Both the position numbers and the translations under genes were made by a program. A stretch of DNA of 64,000 bases from Oxyruncus cristatus. Lineage: Eukaryota; Chordata; Aves; Passeriformes; Cotingidae. The notes under the pieces were generated by a model. The model ran no database searches. It was not told the origin of the DNA and worked only from the letters and a program-made list of their open reading frames with translations. Shown here piece by piece: positions 12,101 through 24,761 of this stretch; within the stretch, counting starts at the first letter, position 1, and each line of letters begins with the position of its first letter. The DNA lies in contig VXAY01000169.1 in the NCBI GenBank assembly GCA_013399855.1, positions 592,263 to 656,262 on the forward strand, in the 5' to 3' direction.

Positions 12101-15100
12101 TACATATGGCTTTAAAAAAAAATAAATAAATAAAAAAACCAACAAAATGAGAAACAGCCTTCGAGCATTGGGATGAGCCACCTTTCCCAGACCAGGCTTC
12201 CAAGCAGAAACAAGCCCCATTTATTCCAGTATCTAGCAGCATACATTGGGTTTAAATTGACCGAATTTAAAAAAAAAAAATTAAGTTTTATCCTCCCACG
12301 TGCTGACTGGCATAGAAGTTTTCATCTAAAGCAGCAGCAGATCACCAAGACAAACATATTCACAGGGATTTCTTGTCAAAAGTCACTTGAATACAAACAT
12401 TTTAGTGGCAGGAAAAAAAAAAAAAGCTCACTACTGACACCAGCAGAACACTATTTCCATTTAAAATGAAGAGCGTGACAACTTCAGTTTTAATGGGAAT
12501 TTAAGCGCGCTGGCACCGTCAACTAACTGTAAAGCCACTTGAAGGCTTTGTTTCATTTTCAACTTAAAAAATAATACAGGAACAGGACATACTGTCAATA
12601 CTTTCACAGCTCCAATCCCACTTTCCGTGTGTGCTGATGGAAGCCTTGCAGTTCTCCATTCACATGACTTCAATTTGGTCTCACCACAAGAAATGTGTTA
12701 CGACTTCAAATCTTCAGCCTGATCTCTTAGGGAAAATTGAAAGAACGTTTTTCCGTGGCTTGTAATTAATTACACAAAATCAATTGTACAAAACATCTGT
12801 TTGTCCAGGGTTCTGATTAATGTTCTAATATCAACACAGGAATCAGAGCCCAGACTTGCAGAAGCTGCAGCAGTTAAACTTGTGTTTTCAGAGCAGCTGA
12901 GACCCCCCACGATTTAAATTATGACAAGCTCAGGCTCAGAGGTATTTGAAGCCTCAGATTCTTTCATGTTCAGGTATCACAACTTGAAAATTCTCATCCT
13001 GCAAACTCGGATTTTGACAGAAGGTGCAACCAAAGGACGTTCTGGGCTGCTCTGTGTGAGTGGCAGATTTCAGAGTACAACTGGAGTCAAATTGATATTT
13101 TGTGCTGCTGACAGAGTAGTACTAATACGTTGTTTTAAAAAGTACCTTCAGAAGATCAGTTTTCCTTCAACATTTAACAGTCTGAGACTGTTCATAAGAG
13201 ACCACAGCCCAGAAGAGACTTCCCACGTCACCAAGTTGTGTCTCGTGGCACTGCAGACAACTAAAACTGGCAGTGTAATTTCTGTCATGGCCTGATTAAA
13301 CCCCACCAAAAAAAAGCCCCAAACATTTAGGGGTTTGTTCCCCACTGTTCCTTTGGGGAGCCGTTACAGGAACTCCTTGGGGGTGTGAAACCTTTTATCT
13401 GCAGCCAGATTATGCCCATTTGTTCATGCAACAATATTCTCTTATTTTAGCTTTACTCTTTTCCATTTCTTGCATTCCAGGATATGGGTAAGGAGCAGCT
13501 TCAAGTTTCACAATGTGGGAATAATGCATTTTTTTAAATAATAAACTGAATGGGGAAGTAGATTTAAAACAGTAACATAACCTTAAAATATGAGGCGTTG
13601 TGTGCCTAAATGGCTCTTTGTAAAGAACCATGAGAAATTAAAATCCATCTTGTTACCAACATCCAAACCAGCATTGACTTAATCCAATTTGTTATTTCCT
13701 TGCCAGCAGCATATTTTTACTTTAATCTAACTGCCTATTACATTTTCATTGCATAACCTTGACACTGAAGGAACAAATGCTGGGCTGATACCATCAGAGC
13801 ATTCAGTGCCATTATCTAACTAGAAATGACAGGCAGAACAATATTACTAAAGAACTTGTGCTTAGCTGAAGGACTGGATGAGCTCAAGGAGAACTGGTCT
13901 GATGCATCCCAAAACCCTCCTTTGGAAGCTGTTCCCACATGCACAGCAGGAGGAATAAAAAAAAAAAAACACCACACTGTATTTGTTCGTTTACCTTCAG
14001 CACTGAAAAAGCAGCACTTCGAGGCTCAAATGGCAACACAAAGCACTGAGTTAGAGAAAATAAGAAATGCAGAAGAACTGCAGGATTTGTTACCTCCTGA
14101 AAAGGACCAGAATACGGGGGGCGAATTAAGAATTTCGTGTACTTTCCTTTTTATGCTTTGACCTAATAAACCCTTTTTTCATTACGTTTTTAAATAAACT
14201 GTTTTACTCCTATTTTCCCTGGCCACCTGTAGGCAAACAGGATGGCAAGAGGAGCAAGGGGTTACCCCTTCTGAGACTGGCAGAAGCCTCGGCAGGAGCA
14301 GTGGCCTCTCTCACAGCTGCCCAAATGCCTCACTAATCTCAATAAACCACTTCTTGGGCACATGACTGATGTGCTATTGGGAACCCTTCAGCTCAGTAAG
14401 CTTTGTCTAGAGACTGGGTTTGTTTTTTTTTGATTTTTGACATTATAAGCTCCTTTGAGTGCAGGAGATGGTTCTGTCTGCATGGAGCCCCACGAAACCC
14501 CCGGGGTTCCACATCCACGGACACCCACCCACAGCCCTGGCAGTACCAGCATTTAAATGATTCGGTTTGCCCTGTGTTTTTCCTGGGCTGCCTGGGACAC
14601 ACAGCCAGGCCACTGATGGGCTGTACCCCCAGCCCCCACACCACCAGAGCCAAGAAAAATGACTGAAATCAGGGTAACAGATACAGTTGTGCCAGAAACA
14701 CCGGGGCAGGTGCGCTCTGACAAGTTCTGCCTTGATTATTTTTTGCATTTTTGACCCACTGCGAAGTGCACTGGACACAATCAGCAGAGCTGGCCTGTTC
14801 TCCAGCCTGGCACTGTTACTGCTGGCTGATGTTCCAAATGGGCCTCACCACACCCTTGAGGAACAGCTTCCCCTGAAACCATATAACCAGCAAGGTATTG
14901 AATTTGACAGCTCTCACTTGAACAAATGTGAAGTGGAAGAACAGCAGCACAACTAGTATGATTTACTAAACAACTATGTTGTTTAGTAAATATTCATTAG
15001 ATGCCACAGTAGCAAGCATGATATGTCTACCTGTAATGGTTAGGAGATATTCTCAGATATCCTAACGGCCAATGGATTTATCCTGAAGGAGTTTCCTTAT

Positions 15101-15129
15101 TCCCTTTAGGGTCTCTGAAGGAACCTCCC
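9114..15129. other. Intergenic sequence, no gene seen
   Basis: Six kilobases without a supported gene. Many short open frames on both strands have no recognisable domain or exon structure. Homopolymer A/T runs are frequent (for example near 11410, 12115, 12268, 12412 and 13955). A perfect 14-bp inverted repeat at 14961-14991 is listed separately. Confidence 0.45.
14961..14991. repeat. Perfect inverted repeat, 14-bp arms, 3-bp loop
   Basis: The left arm ATTTACTAAACAAC (14961-14974) and right arm GTTGTTTAGTAAAT (14978-14991) are exact reverse complements around TAT. The transcript of either strand could fold into a tight A/T-rich hairpin. It does not belong to a repeat family I recognise. Confidence 0.9.
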
Positions 15130-15480
15130 AAATGACCTGATTGTGGTCTTCCCATACCTGAAGGGAGCCCACAAGGAAGACGGAGAGAGAATATTTACAA
15201 GGGTCTGGAGTGACAGGACAAGGGGGAATGGCTTCAAACTGGAAGAGGAGGTTTAGACTAAATATTAGAAAAAAAATCCCTCCCTGTGAGGGTGGGGAGG
15301 CCCTGGCACAGGTTGCCCAGAGAAGCCGTGGATGCCCCATCCCTGCAAGGGTCCAAGGCCAGGTTGGACGGGGCTTGGAGCAACCTGGGCTAGTGGAAGG
15401 TGTCCCTGCCCATGGCAGGGGGTTTGGAATGAGATGAGCTTTAAGGTCTCTTCCAACCCAAACCATTCTGGGATTCTATG
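15130..15480 (+). mobile_element. CR1 LINE fragment, plus orientation, about 350 bp
   Basis: This sense-oriented CR1 contains TACCTGAAGGGAGCCCACAA, GTGACAGGACAAGGGGGAAT, GGGGAGGCCCTGGCACAGGT, GCCCAGAGAAGCCGTGG and GGAGCAACCTGGGCTAGTGG. It ends with the canonical CTTCCAACCCAAACCATTCT and GGGATTCTATG tail. It is the best-preserved copy in the window and is still 5'-truncated with no intact ORF2. Confidence 0.94.
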
Positions 15481-18400
15481 AAATTCAATGCAAAGCTACG
15501 AGCAATAACCCTGTGTGCCAGCACCCCATGACACATTTTGACTCCTGAAAGTAAGTAACAACATACAGGTGTCTCTGACAGGATTTAAACCAAGATTTAG
15601 AGGAAAGCCTGGGGTATATTTCACATTGGCTCTGTGTTGGTGTGTTCTGCTCTTGATCATCTCACATGCACAGCTTCAACCTCCTTTGGAAAAGAGGAAA
15701 GATTAGCAGACACATTTTCGCTGTTAAGCCATCCTCATGTTGAATGACATGAAGAAAAAGGAACTGTAAAGCTTTCAATACATAACAGGCATTAGGAGTC
15801 AGGAGTTACTTACCTGGCTGAAAGTTCACTCCCCTGCAGGCTGTAGGTTGACTCCTTCCTCTGAAGCCTCTGATACAGGTGTCAGAGACAGGGAATAAGA
15901 ACAGAGGCAGCACTGGTGTAACATTCTAGATTTAATACTGATGGGGAGCTGATTACTGAGGTGAGAGTGACTGTAGCTTACTAACTGCCTACTCACAGTA
16001 TTTTGGATTTGTAGAGCAAATCAAAAGTTTATAAAATGCTTGCCAACATCATATATCCCCAAATCAAGAAATTGTAATAAATCACAACTATCCCATTTAG
16101 GCTGGCTTGCTTTGAGTAAATCTTAGATAGGTGTTTATACTCATTAAAGAGCATCCTGCTGCTTCAGCACCAGGAACTAGGGATTTGCATTTGCTGTTCC
16201 CAGTTCTGTCATAAAACACTACTGAGCTACTCACACCAGCATCAATTTGTCTCCAGGCCACTGCTGTGAGACTGCTCCTGTATGAGGCAACGGCTCCCTC
16301 TTCTCATCAGCTGTTTCTGTATTCCTGTCACTCTAAAACACTAAATCTGCAGTCAGGCAATGAGCAACAGAGGCCACCGTTTGCCCTTGGCTTGCATCTT
16401 CAACAAGCCATGAATTAGTTAAATGTTTAGCTGTATTGTTTGACCTTAAAACAGTTCAGCTCTGTTATCCCTTTTCCATAATCAAAGTGAAACATTTTCC
16501 TACCTGAAAAGAAAATGAAAGACAGATTAGCACTTTGCTGCTGGTTGTGTTGGTGTCCGAGGCCTCTCTTTAGCTTAATAAATGGCTTGGACTCATTTTG
16601 TGTTTTGCTACACATAAACTCCCCCACTTTCATGTTTCCCTTCGCAGATCTCCTTCGAGAGGCCCTTTTGAGTGTTCCAGAATCCAAAACTACATGGTTT
16701 TAAATGCTGGGATTTTTCATCAGGTGCCTGACATGCTCTATCACACAATACACACCATGTGAAATCCACTTCTTTTGCAGAGCAAGATAAATTTACAGAG
16801 TGAAGTAATTAAGTAAAGGCTGGTTTTGCACAGCAGCAACAGTCTCTTGTACCAGCCTGGGCAGACAAGCTGAAGGTTTTATTTTGGATCTCAATTTTGT
16901 CCTTAAGTACCAAATTCAACCAAAAACGAAAGAGGCAAAAGCCAATGTAAGGTAAATATCACCCATGTAAGGATGTGTGTTTCAGTAATAATGCTCAATT
17001 GAAGGGAAAAACTAATAAAAATATTACTTACAAGTTGGAAGCATGGATTCAATCTTCTGTATTCAATTTATTTGCTGTTATAAAACCCATCTCTCTCCTC
17101 TGTTCTGTCAAGGCCAAAACGGTATCATCTGCTTACATTTTTTGTCACCCAACATTCTCACTTACAAAAACTAAGCTTAATATATATAAAAAAGGGAAGG
17201 TCGGGGGGTGGAAATACCATCTCCTTTCAGCTTGGTTGTTTCATGTATCTGTGGTTTGGTTTCTGCCTCTACCACAGACGTGAATCCCTCTCCCCCCACT
17301 GTGATTCCTTCCCAGGCAAAAAGAAAAAAAAAACCAAACAACCAAACAAACTAAAGATGAGGTTATAAAAATCAAGGCAATTTCAATTCTTTCAAATCAT
17401 TCTTTCATAATATTTTAACACTCAGTTAAGGGACTCAGCATATCTCCTTGGTAAAAGACAGCAGGAAGTATAAATCATTCCACTTGGGAAGCAAGGAAGA
17501 GATCAGGTGCCTTTCCCCCCACCTGTGTGCTCACTCTGTGGATTGGAGGCCCTCTCCTGTAAACAGCATTCTGAGAGACAGGAGCATAAGAAAAGAGGTA
17601 AAGGGAGTCCTTGATGTGTTCCTTGATTTAGAAAAAGGAAAAAAAAAATTAAAAAATACTCCAAAGAACTCTCGTTCCAACCACACGAAAAGAGCTTTGA
17701 AAGGGAACCAAAAAAAAAAAAAGAGGAAAACAGAAATCAGCAGCTAATTAATTCTGTGTTTCCTTTCACGCTATTGAGCACAAAGCATTTCCTCAAACAC
17801 AATCTGGAAATAAGAAAAAGGGAGTGGGTTACCAAAAAAAAAAAAATCTACTTTATTCCTTCTCTCTTTGTAAATACATTTGAAACGAACTGTTCCATTA
17901 TGGAGAAAAGGAGAAGGAGCCCGAGGCTCCCACTCTGACAAGCAGTTCACAAGCTGACCCCACAGCAATTCCCCCCTCCGAGGGCTGCACGATCCAGTTC
18001 AGTAAGGCTTCACAGAGTAACAAAGGCACAGAGAGGAGAGAAGTAACACCAAACAAAGAGCTAAGGGAACACAGGGCTTTGCATGCTATTCATTCAACCT
18101 TCATTTCTAGTTTATCTTCCGTGTAGTTGCTCCTCAAGAGCCAATCTGCCTGATCGCTGCTTCCAGCGAGTTTAAATTTATCACATCTTTAAATACAGAG
18201 AGACAACTGAAAAGAATCTGATAAACTACCACGGGGAGAAAAACCACATCATTTAACAGAACGATCTCCGAGACCAAACATAAATCTCTTCAATGAACTG
18301 TATTTCCCTGCTAGCTTCTGGATTTCTTTTGTACCAGCAGGCAATGACATCTTTGCATGCTTCATTTCAGAGGTTCATTACAAAAAAAAAAAAAAAAGCC

Positions 18401-19510
18401 ACCAAAATTCCAGCTGATCTCAGCACCATTCCCAAAGAACAGTCAAATTCCATGTTCCAAAATCTGGTTGCGGTCTCGATGCAAGATTTTCAAATGAGAA
18501 ATTAAAACTTCAGACACAGGCCATCTTTTAAATCATTTATTTCAGTAGGAAAGACTTTTGAAACCTGTTCTTAAATTCACTTAAACTAGCTTAGGCAAAC
18601 ACACGGTTTTTCACACGCACACACAGAATAAAGGATTAAAAAAAGGTGAAGAAAAAGGCTAGAGGACAAACTGCACATCCCTCAGCAAGATCATAGTGCA
18701 ACCCCTCTATCCCTAGAATGCCTCACGCCAGCAGGGAACGTTAAAAATGGCTTGTGTTTACTGCATGACACCTCGATCCCCCTCCCAGTGATGGTTGGTC
18801 CTTACAGAATTATTATAAAACATCTCTACGGTTTCTTTTCTGGTGCTTTTCCCACCTCAGCACAGCAGCATTTCAATGGATACACTCCCCTACACAAGGA
18901 GCCAGAAGTGCCAGCAAACCAGGCACCCCAGAACCCTCTATTTCAACATTTTAATCCATTTATACTGCTCTTCTGCTTCGCAGTTTCAGCTGTGAACGGC
19001 TTCGGAATGATAAAGAAATTCCTTCAGGAATCACAGGTGAAGGCCAGAACCGACCCAAACAAAGGGAAACAATACACTAATCAAACACACAAAGGAAAGG
19101 GAGTATTTACGGTGCTTTCAGTCACTGCAGAGCAGGAGCAGCCTGACAGCCAGAACCACGCCAGGAGCTGCAGGAACTTGCATTTCATTACATCTCACAC
19201 TCCTTGTTTTCCTTACCAACCCAACTCCAAGAAAACTCGTCAGCCCAGTTCTGCAACAGGCGTGGCTGAACTAAGTAATTTGTGGGTTTTTTTCTCCTTT
19301 GACCCAACCCCTCTGCCGTCTTCGAAGATTCTTAGAAAGCGTAAGACTAATTTGCAAATAATCCTTCCAACATCTGAATTTATAAAAAGACTATATAAAA
19401 AGCTGCTGTGTTTTTACCAGCGCGTATTCCAGGAAAACAAATATTTAATTGCATAAGAACAACACATTCTTTCTTTCATTTCCCCTTCCAAAGCTTCTGA
19501 AACCTTTGCT

Positions 19511-19542
19511 GCTAAAACAGCCTCTTGCTAAAACAGCCTCTT
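19511..19542. repeat. Tandem duplication, 16 bp x 2
   Basis: GCTAAAACAGCCTCTT occurs twice in exact tandem (19511-19526 and 19527-19542). It is a short local duplication with no known function. Confidence 0.93.
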
Positions 19543-21018
19543 GCAGTTGTTTCAGTGAAGAGCAGCGCTCTCCACATAGTGTTGGCACTAGAAATACCAT
19601 ATACAAAACTGAGTTTTTGGGATATTGAGATTTATCCAAGTCTCCTTTTTCCCCCAAACACTTTTTTCCTGTGGTCTTTTATTTCACATTAGCAAAAAGC
19701 CCGTAAGAAATAAATCTTCTCGTAAGGATGTTCTTCAGTGTTTACATCCAAATGGGAGAGAGACAAGCAAGCTCCTTTCTAATAGGGTGAGCTCTTCAGC
19801 TCATGTGGTCTAGACCATGACTTGGACTACACTCTTTTTAATTTCACCCCCTAATAAATCTACTCAGAGACACACCAAAATAAAAATAAATTAATTTTTA
19901 AGAGGTCTAAGCTACTTCTGACAAAAGCTGAACAAGCCCAAGCTACCAAACACCTCTGCATTTTCCCTAAAAAGAGGCTACACAAACACAGGGAAAAAAA
20001 TAATAGTAGAGCAACTCAAGCCAAGCTATTTTACACCGACCAAAACAACTGCCTGCTGCAGAAATGCAAGGACTGCCAGGAATGTCACCCCTTGGTCCAT
20101 CGAGGACACAGCCTGCCAAGTCTGCCCTGGTGGCACTCTCAGCACTGAAATAAAGGAATTGGTCTCCAAGTTAATAATAATAAGGCACTGACAAAAGCCC
20201 TCCTCAAATCCAAGCACTTGCCCTCCTGATGCATCACAAAATCAGAATGATTTTTTTTTTTTTTTAAAAAAAAGGGTAACCCCTACGAACAAATTCCACG
20301 TTCACTCGTACAGATGCTTTCAGTGACAACTTTCGCAAGCCAAACCACCTCATGCACAAGTCACTTTTAGAGAAAAACGCAAGAAAAAGGGGCAATATTT
20401 AAAAAGGCTAACCAAACTTTCACAGCTTGTCTCTGCAAGGAGAACAGGCAATTCACTGATGTGATTTAGTACCACTCCTGGGGTCTGGATGCTGCAGCAG
20501 GCAGCACTCACACCTGGCCACGGAAAATATTGGAACTACCAGTGCTGGTGAGTTAGAATACCAAAAAAAAAAAAGGGACAAATAATAAAGAAAAATGCCA
20601 CTGACAGAGCCAGAAGAAACAATATCCCACTATTTACCTTATCTTGATTCGGATAAGATTTACTGCAGTTACCCAAAACCACAAGATCAACTTGCCTTTT
20701 GTCACAAGGGACCTCAACTTCTCACGTGCCTCAGCAGCACAAAACCCTGCAACTGCCTCTTCTGCTGGGAGGGAAAGGACCTGCTGTTAACATGTGTTAT
20801 GTCTGAGGACTAACAGAGGAGGACTATTGTTGCAAATGTATAAATGCAAGCAGAGGAGGCTGATGTTGCAAGATTAGATTAGATGAATTCACTTCCAGTG
20901 AGGAACAGATAACTAATAAAACCCTGCTGTGGTTTTTCATGATTTCCTCTGCTCCCAGTACGTTTTCGAAATGTGTACACTTCTCTAAAGAAAATTTTAA
21001 AGCTGGGTGCTAAAGCTC

Positions 21019-21097
21019 ATTCATTAAGTATTTATGGGCATTCATTTAGTATTTGTAGTTTTAATGCCTATAACTTGCACCTAAATACTTAATGAAT
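21019..21097. repeat. Inverted repeat with perfect 16-bp arms
   Basis: The left arm ATTCATTAAGTATTTA (21019-21034) is the exact reverse complement of the right arm TAAATACTTAATGAAT (21082-21097). The 47-bp spacer contains a second, weaker pair (GGGCATT at 21036-21042 and AATGCCT at 21063-21069), so a branched or bulged hairpin of about 79 nt is possible. No family was recognised. Confidence 0.85.
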
Positions 21098-22734
21098 CGT
21101 AACAGCTTGAGTAATACTCCTCTGGCATAAAATGTCTGCAAAAGGAAATTCGTGTCTGGGATGAGCTATGCTTATCCAAACTATCAGAATTTTTTAAAAA
21201 TAAGTCTCCTTCTTCACTTTCTAAGAACACTGGGACAGAAGTCAGGTTTGAAAAACCCAGCCAAAAGCAGCACGGATTAAATAAGAGTTAGTTATAAGTA
21301 TTCGACCACCAGCGCAACGTTACGTATTTCCAATGCACTGCACCAGTTCCATAAACCAGACATTCCCTGTTTTTCAATCTTTCCCAAAACTCACAGTTTT
21401 GCAAAAAAACTGGGTGGCTGTCAGACGATCCACGTTTACATGTGGAGTCTCGCTGGAAGATCTACAAGGAATGATTTTTGCTCAAATGCCACCAAACCAA
21501 GGAGCTGCAACGGGCATCTTTAGTCTCAAAGTCAAAACATTCAGAAAAAGCATAGTGACAAATATCAGCTGAAGTGTTCCAGTGGTTATTAACAAGATAA
21601 AGAATCAGAGCAACACTTTGAAAACAAAAAAATCAAAGAAAACCTGCCAACTGTCTGAAGTAGTCTGGATGACAGTCTTACCTGAACACCATGACCTCAC
21701 TGCTGTCCTTGTTTTCTCAGCACTAGTTTCAGCTATTTAATTTTTTGAACTCCTTTTTTTTATTTAGAAGAAAAAAAAAATAAAAGAGCATTATTACATT
21801 ATTTAACAGTGTATATGACTTGTCTGTGCCTTTCCAAAGCTGAGCTGAGGCAGCTTTCCCTCAGGGAACAAACCCTCCACCTCTTCCTGAGCACCATTTA
21901 TCTTCAAATATATAACGTGACAGTGTTTCTGTGTTGCCCTACAGGGCAACAATGGGAAAGTACTGAACTACTCATTGTAACAAGTGCCAAAAATGCTTTC
22001 TGTGTTGTCATTACTCGCTCCAGTTATTATGGCCACACGTCTGAAGGAACTCCTCCCACAATATTCCACCTCTCCCATGAATCTCCCGGATCGGAGGGTG
22101 GAAAACAAGGAAGAGTAGGAGGCCTAAAGACAACGAAAACTGGGAACAGCAACAATTCATTAAAGGATGATTTGTGAACTGTTTTCCCCACCCTCCTCCT
22201 ACCATAAAAACCTAACTCAAAACAGCTGGAAAACCACAAAAAACCCCAGTAATAAGTGACACGTCCTGACCTGGCTCTGTCCTTAGCAAAGCTGTGTGCT
22301 GTCAGGCTGTGGCTCCCCGTTGCATGTTTCCTTTCACTAACAAAAGAACAGATACAGTTATGCTGCAATGAACCCAGAATAGCTTATTTAAAAATTCCAA
22401 ATCCACAGGCTATTATCCGCAACGCTTAAAAAAAAGGATGCACATTATTAAAAAAAAAACCCAAACAAACAAAAACCTACTCAGTTGTTGAGAAGAAACA
22501 CACTAAGTAATTCTTAAAACAGAAAAAAAAAACCCCAAAACAAAACTAAAGTTGTGCAAAGTCTACTAAGTAACACTGCTGGCTATGAAGATGTTGTCTT
22601 TACTACACACCCAACGTGGGCAAACCTGGGAGATGTGAGAACGGCAGAGGGATTCAGTACAAGCAACCTCTTCCCAAAGGTCACGACTGCAGGCTCAGAA
22701 CAGGCTATTCATTCCCCATAAAAAAATCCAGCAA

Positions 22735-23099
22735 CAAAAAAAACAAACAAAAAAAAACAAAACAAAAAAAACCCAAACAAACAAACAAAAAAAAAGGTCT
22801 CCAATTCTCAGAGCGTTTGTGGTGCAATTCCGACAGAAGCATCTTTCTACTGTTTTCTTTCTACCAAGAGCCAACTCAGAACAATTCCTGGCAACATAAA
22901 ACCAGCCTGTTACCCTTTACGGCACCGAGTGGTTGGGGTTCGTATGTTTTGTTTGGTTTGGTTTTTTGTTTTGTTTTTACTGTGAGACTGGATTATCCTT
23001 CTTTTTTTGCCCGCCAGAAATCAGAAATTAATCATTTCCATTATGAGATTAATTTGACTCTGGAGAAAAAAAAACAAAAACAAAACAAAAACAAAACAA
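22735..23099. repeat. Low-complexity A/C-rich, T/G-rich, A/C-rich cluster
   Basis: An A-rich tract with repeated AAAC units (about 22735-22796) is followed by a T/G tract with TTTG-like units (about 22946-22978), then another AAAAC tract (about 23065-23099). The first and second tracts are roughly complementary. They produce long Lys/Gln/Asn- or Phe/Val-rich spurious open frames. Confidence 0.8.
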
Positions 23100-23186
23100 A
23101 CCAGCCCAAAAGTGAATTTATAGGCTTCTACTCAGATGCAATAAACAAACTATACATTTTCAAAATAACAACTACTAGTAGAAACC

Positions 23187-23192
23187 TTTATT
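23187..23192 (-). promoter_or_regulatory. Candidate RALGPS2 polyadenylation signal AATAAA
   Basis: The minus strand reads AATAAA about 1.57 kb after the RALGPS2 stop. The sequence just downstream on that strand (plus 23141-23186) is T-rich with GTTG and GTTT groups, as expected of a downstream element. A second AATAAA lies closer to the stop at 24610-24615, without an obvious GU-rich element. Which of these is used cannot be told without transcript data. Confidence 0.3.
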
Positions 23193-24761
23193 AGATAGTC
23201 AGACAACTCTGAAAACAGACTGGTAGGTAGCTTGTTTTCTTTTTGAAAAAGGAGAATTCATGGTGGAATCTGCAAGCGCATTTACGGCCACTAAACCACA
23301 ATGTCCATGGAACAGTTACTAATTTTTCACAAACTTCAAAGTTCTGATATCGGAGTCATATCTTGGGACAACGTTTCCTCGCTTTACAAAGATCATCTTT
23401 TTGAAGATTAAAGAAGGACCAATCATCCAGGAAGCTAGCTGACGTCAAGGAAACCCCAAGAAAGCGAGAATCAAAATCTTAAGCATCAAACACACACATA
23501 AAGCACAGCTCCCTTTTTTACAATCATAACGGTTTTCTCTGTGAGTAATTCCAGTGACCAAGAACGATTCCTGCCAAGGATAGAATGGTCCCACACCTTT
23601 TCTCTCCTTAGGTTATCCTACCTTCTAATAAATTAGTTATTTGCCTGAAGATTAAAAGAGCTTCTGCACGTAAGGTCTGCTTTAGGCCATGTTATCAACA
23701 CCACACGACGTCAACTATTTCGACCAAGACAGATACTAAAATCAATTATCGCCAAATGAGAACGTGAAAGCTTTGAAGTTGTGCCTCTATCTTCTTTAAA
23801 ATGTCGATCTTAAGTGATATTATCAAACACCACACACTAATGGTGGTCCCTAAACTGGTCATTAGCAGACACCCAGAGAAGGAAAGCGTCTCGGTGAGCT
23901 GCACCCGGGTGTTGGTGTTCTGTCATTCAACTGGTGTCTGTGGGAGAGCCACAGGCGCAGAAACACAGGGGAAGAAAACACCCAGCTCTGACCCAACAGT
24001 GCTTTCAGTTTTGTCTCTTACACACCCCCCCCCGACCACCCCAAACCCCGTGTTTTTAACCAGGAACGAGGTCCCGACGTACCAAAGCAGTATTCGGTGT
24101 GTAAGTGCCGCTGTCGGGCTCCTGTGCAGGACCAAGGTTTGCCAACTCACTGCTGTCTCAAACTTGATACTTGTAGGTCTGAGAGAAATAACACTGCTCC
24201 AGGCTAAGAGTGCCTGGGACGAGCTCCCATCCAGAACTCCTGGTATAGTCTAAACAACATCTCTAGGACATGTGGTACCTCTTTTACCCGGTTCGTACAT
24301 AGCTTTAGATACAGCTCTTAAATACCAGTTTACCTGTTTTCTTAAGAATGCCTAAAAAGGTGAGTTATTTTCAAAATTAGTATAAAGTTAAAAGAAACTC
24401 AAACTAGCTACAATCTATTGAACTCAAGCACAGCACCGCCAGAAGTTTCACACACACTATTTGGTGTTTCATGTTGGTTTTCCTTTCACTCTTTAAGGCA
24501 GTGGTTTCCACAGGTCAGTTCAGAGAACATAACGAAGCATAGTCCATGGCAATTCATGTTGCAACTCCATTTTTCACCTGGGGGACTCCGCTCCCCAGCC
24601 ATTAGTGGTTTTATTCAGGGCTCCAGAGTTCAGAGATCGAGTGGACAGGCTCTGTTCTGGCACAGATACAGCTGGCACGTTTTTCATCAGGACCTCCTTC
24701 TCAGTTATGAGATGGTTCAAATTGGTCTTTTTTGTTTGTTTGTTTGTTTTGAATTAGCCTG
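23193..24761 (-). other. RALGPS2: Probable RALGPS2 3' UTR
   Basis: This stretch directly follows the RALGPS2 stop codon in the transcript direction and contains no further coding exon. It includes a C-rich run on the plus strand, which is a G-quadruplex motif in the mRNA sense, and a TTTG repeat at 24731-24750. The distal limit is set by a candidate AATAAA and is uncertain. The UTR may end as early as about 24.59 kb or extend further left. Confidence 0.45.
24025..24049 (-). promoter_or_regulatory. G-quadruplex motif on RALGPS2 transcript strand
   Basis: Read on the minus strand, the sequence is GGGG-TTT-GGGG-TGGTC followed by nine G. This satisfies four runs of at least three G with loops of 1-7 nt. 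It lies about 710 nt downstream of the stop codon, so it would be in the 3' UTR if that UTR extends past this point. Confidence 0.6.

Larger units (their letters stand above)
15481..23186. other. Intergenic sequence downstream of RALGPS2, no gene seen
   Basis: No supported gene. The longest unexplained open frame in the window (plus strand, 18752-19456, 234 codons) has no recognised domain. A 192-codon frame near 22616-23194 is mostly Lys/Gln/Asn from A-rich DNA. Small repeats at 19511, 21019 and 22735-23099 are listed separately. Part of this stretch could belong to an extended RALGPS2 3' UTR, because its polyadenylation site cannot be fixed from sequence alone. Confidence 0.45.

Noticed and set aside
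18752..19456. A 234-codon plus-strand open frame, the longest not explained by a gene
   Set aside because: The translation has no recognised domain, no repeats and an odd composition mix. There is no CR1 or other element body and no splice context. A frame of this size by chance is expected in 64 kb of two-stranded sequence.
22616..23194. A 192-codon plus-strand open frame
   Set aside because: Long stretches are Lys/Gln/Asn and Phe runs produced by AAAC and TTTG tracts. It is low-complexity sequence without a stop, not a gene.
1..24000. Search for FAM20B, the neighbour expected downstream of RALGPS2 from mammalian gene order
   Set aside because: No FAM20B coding exon or CpG-rich promoter was recognised in this interval, so the gene is probably further left, outside the window.
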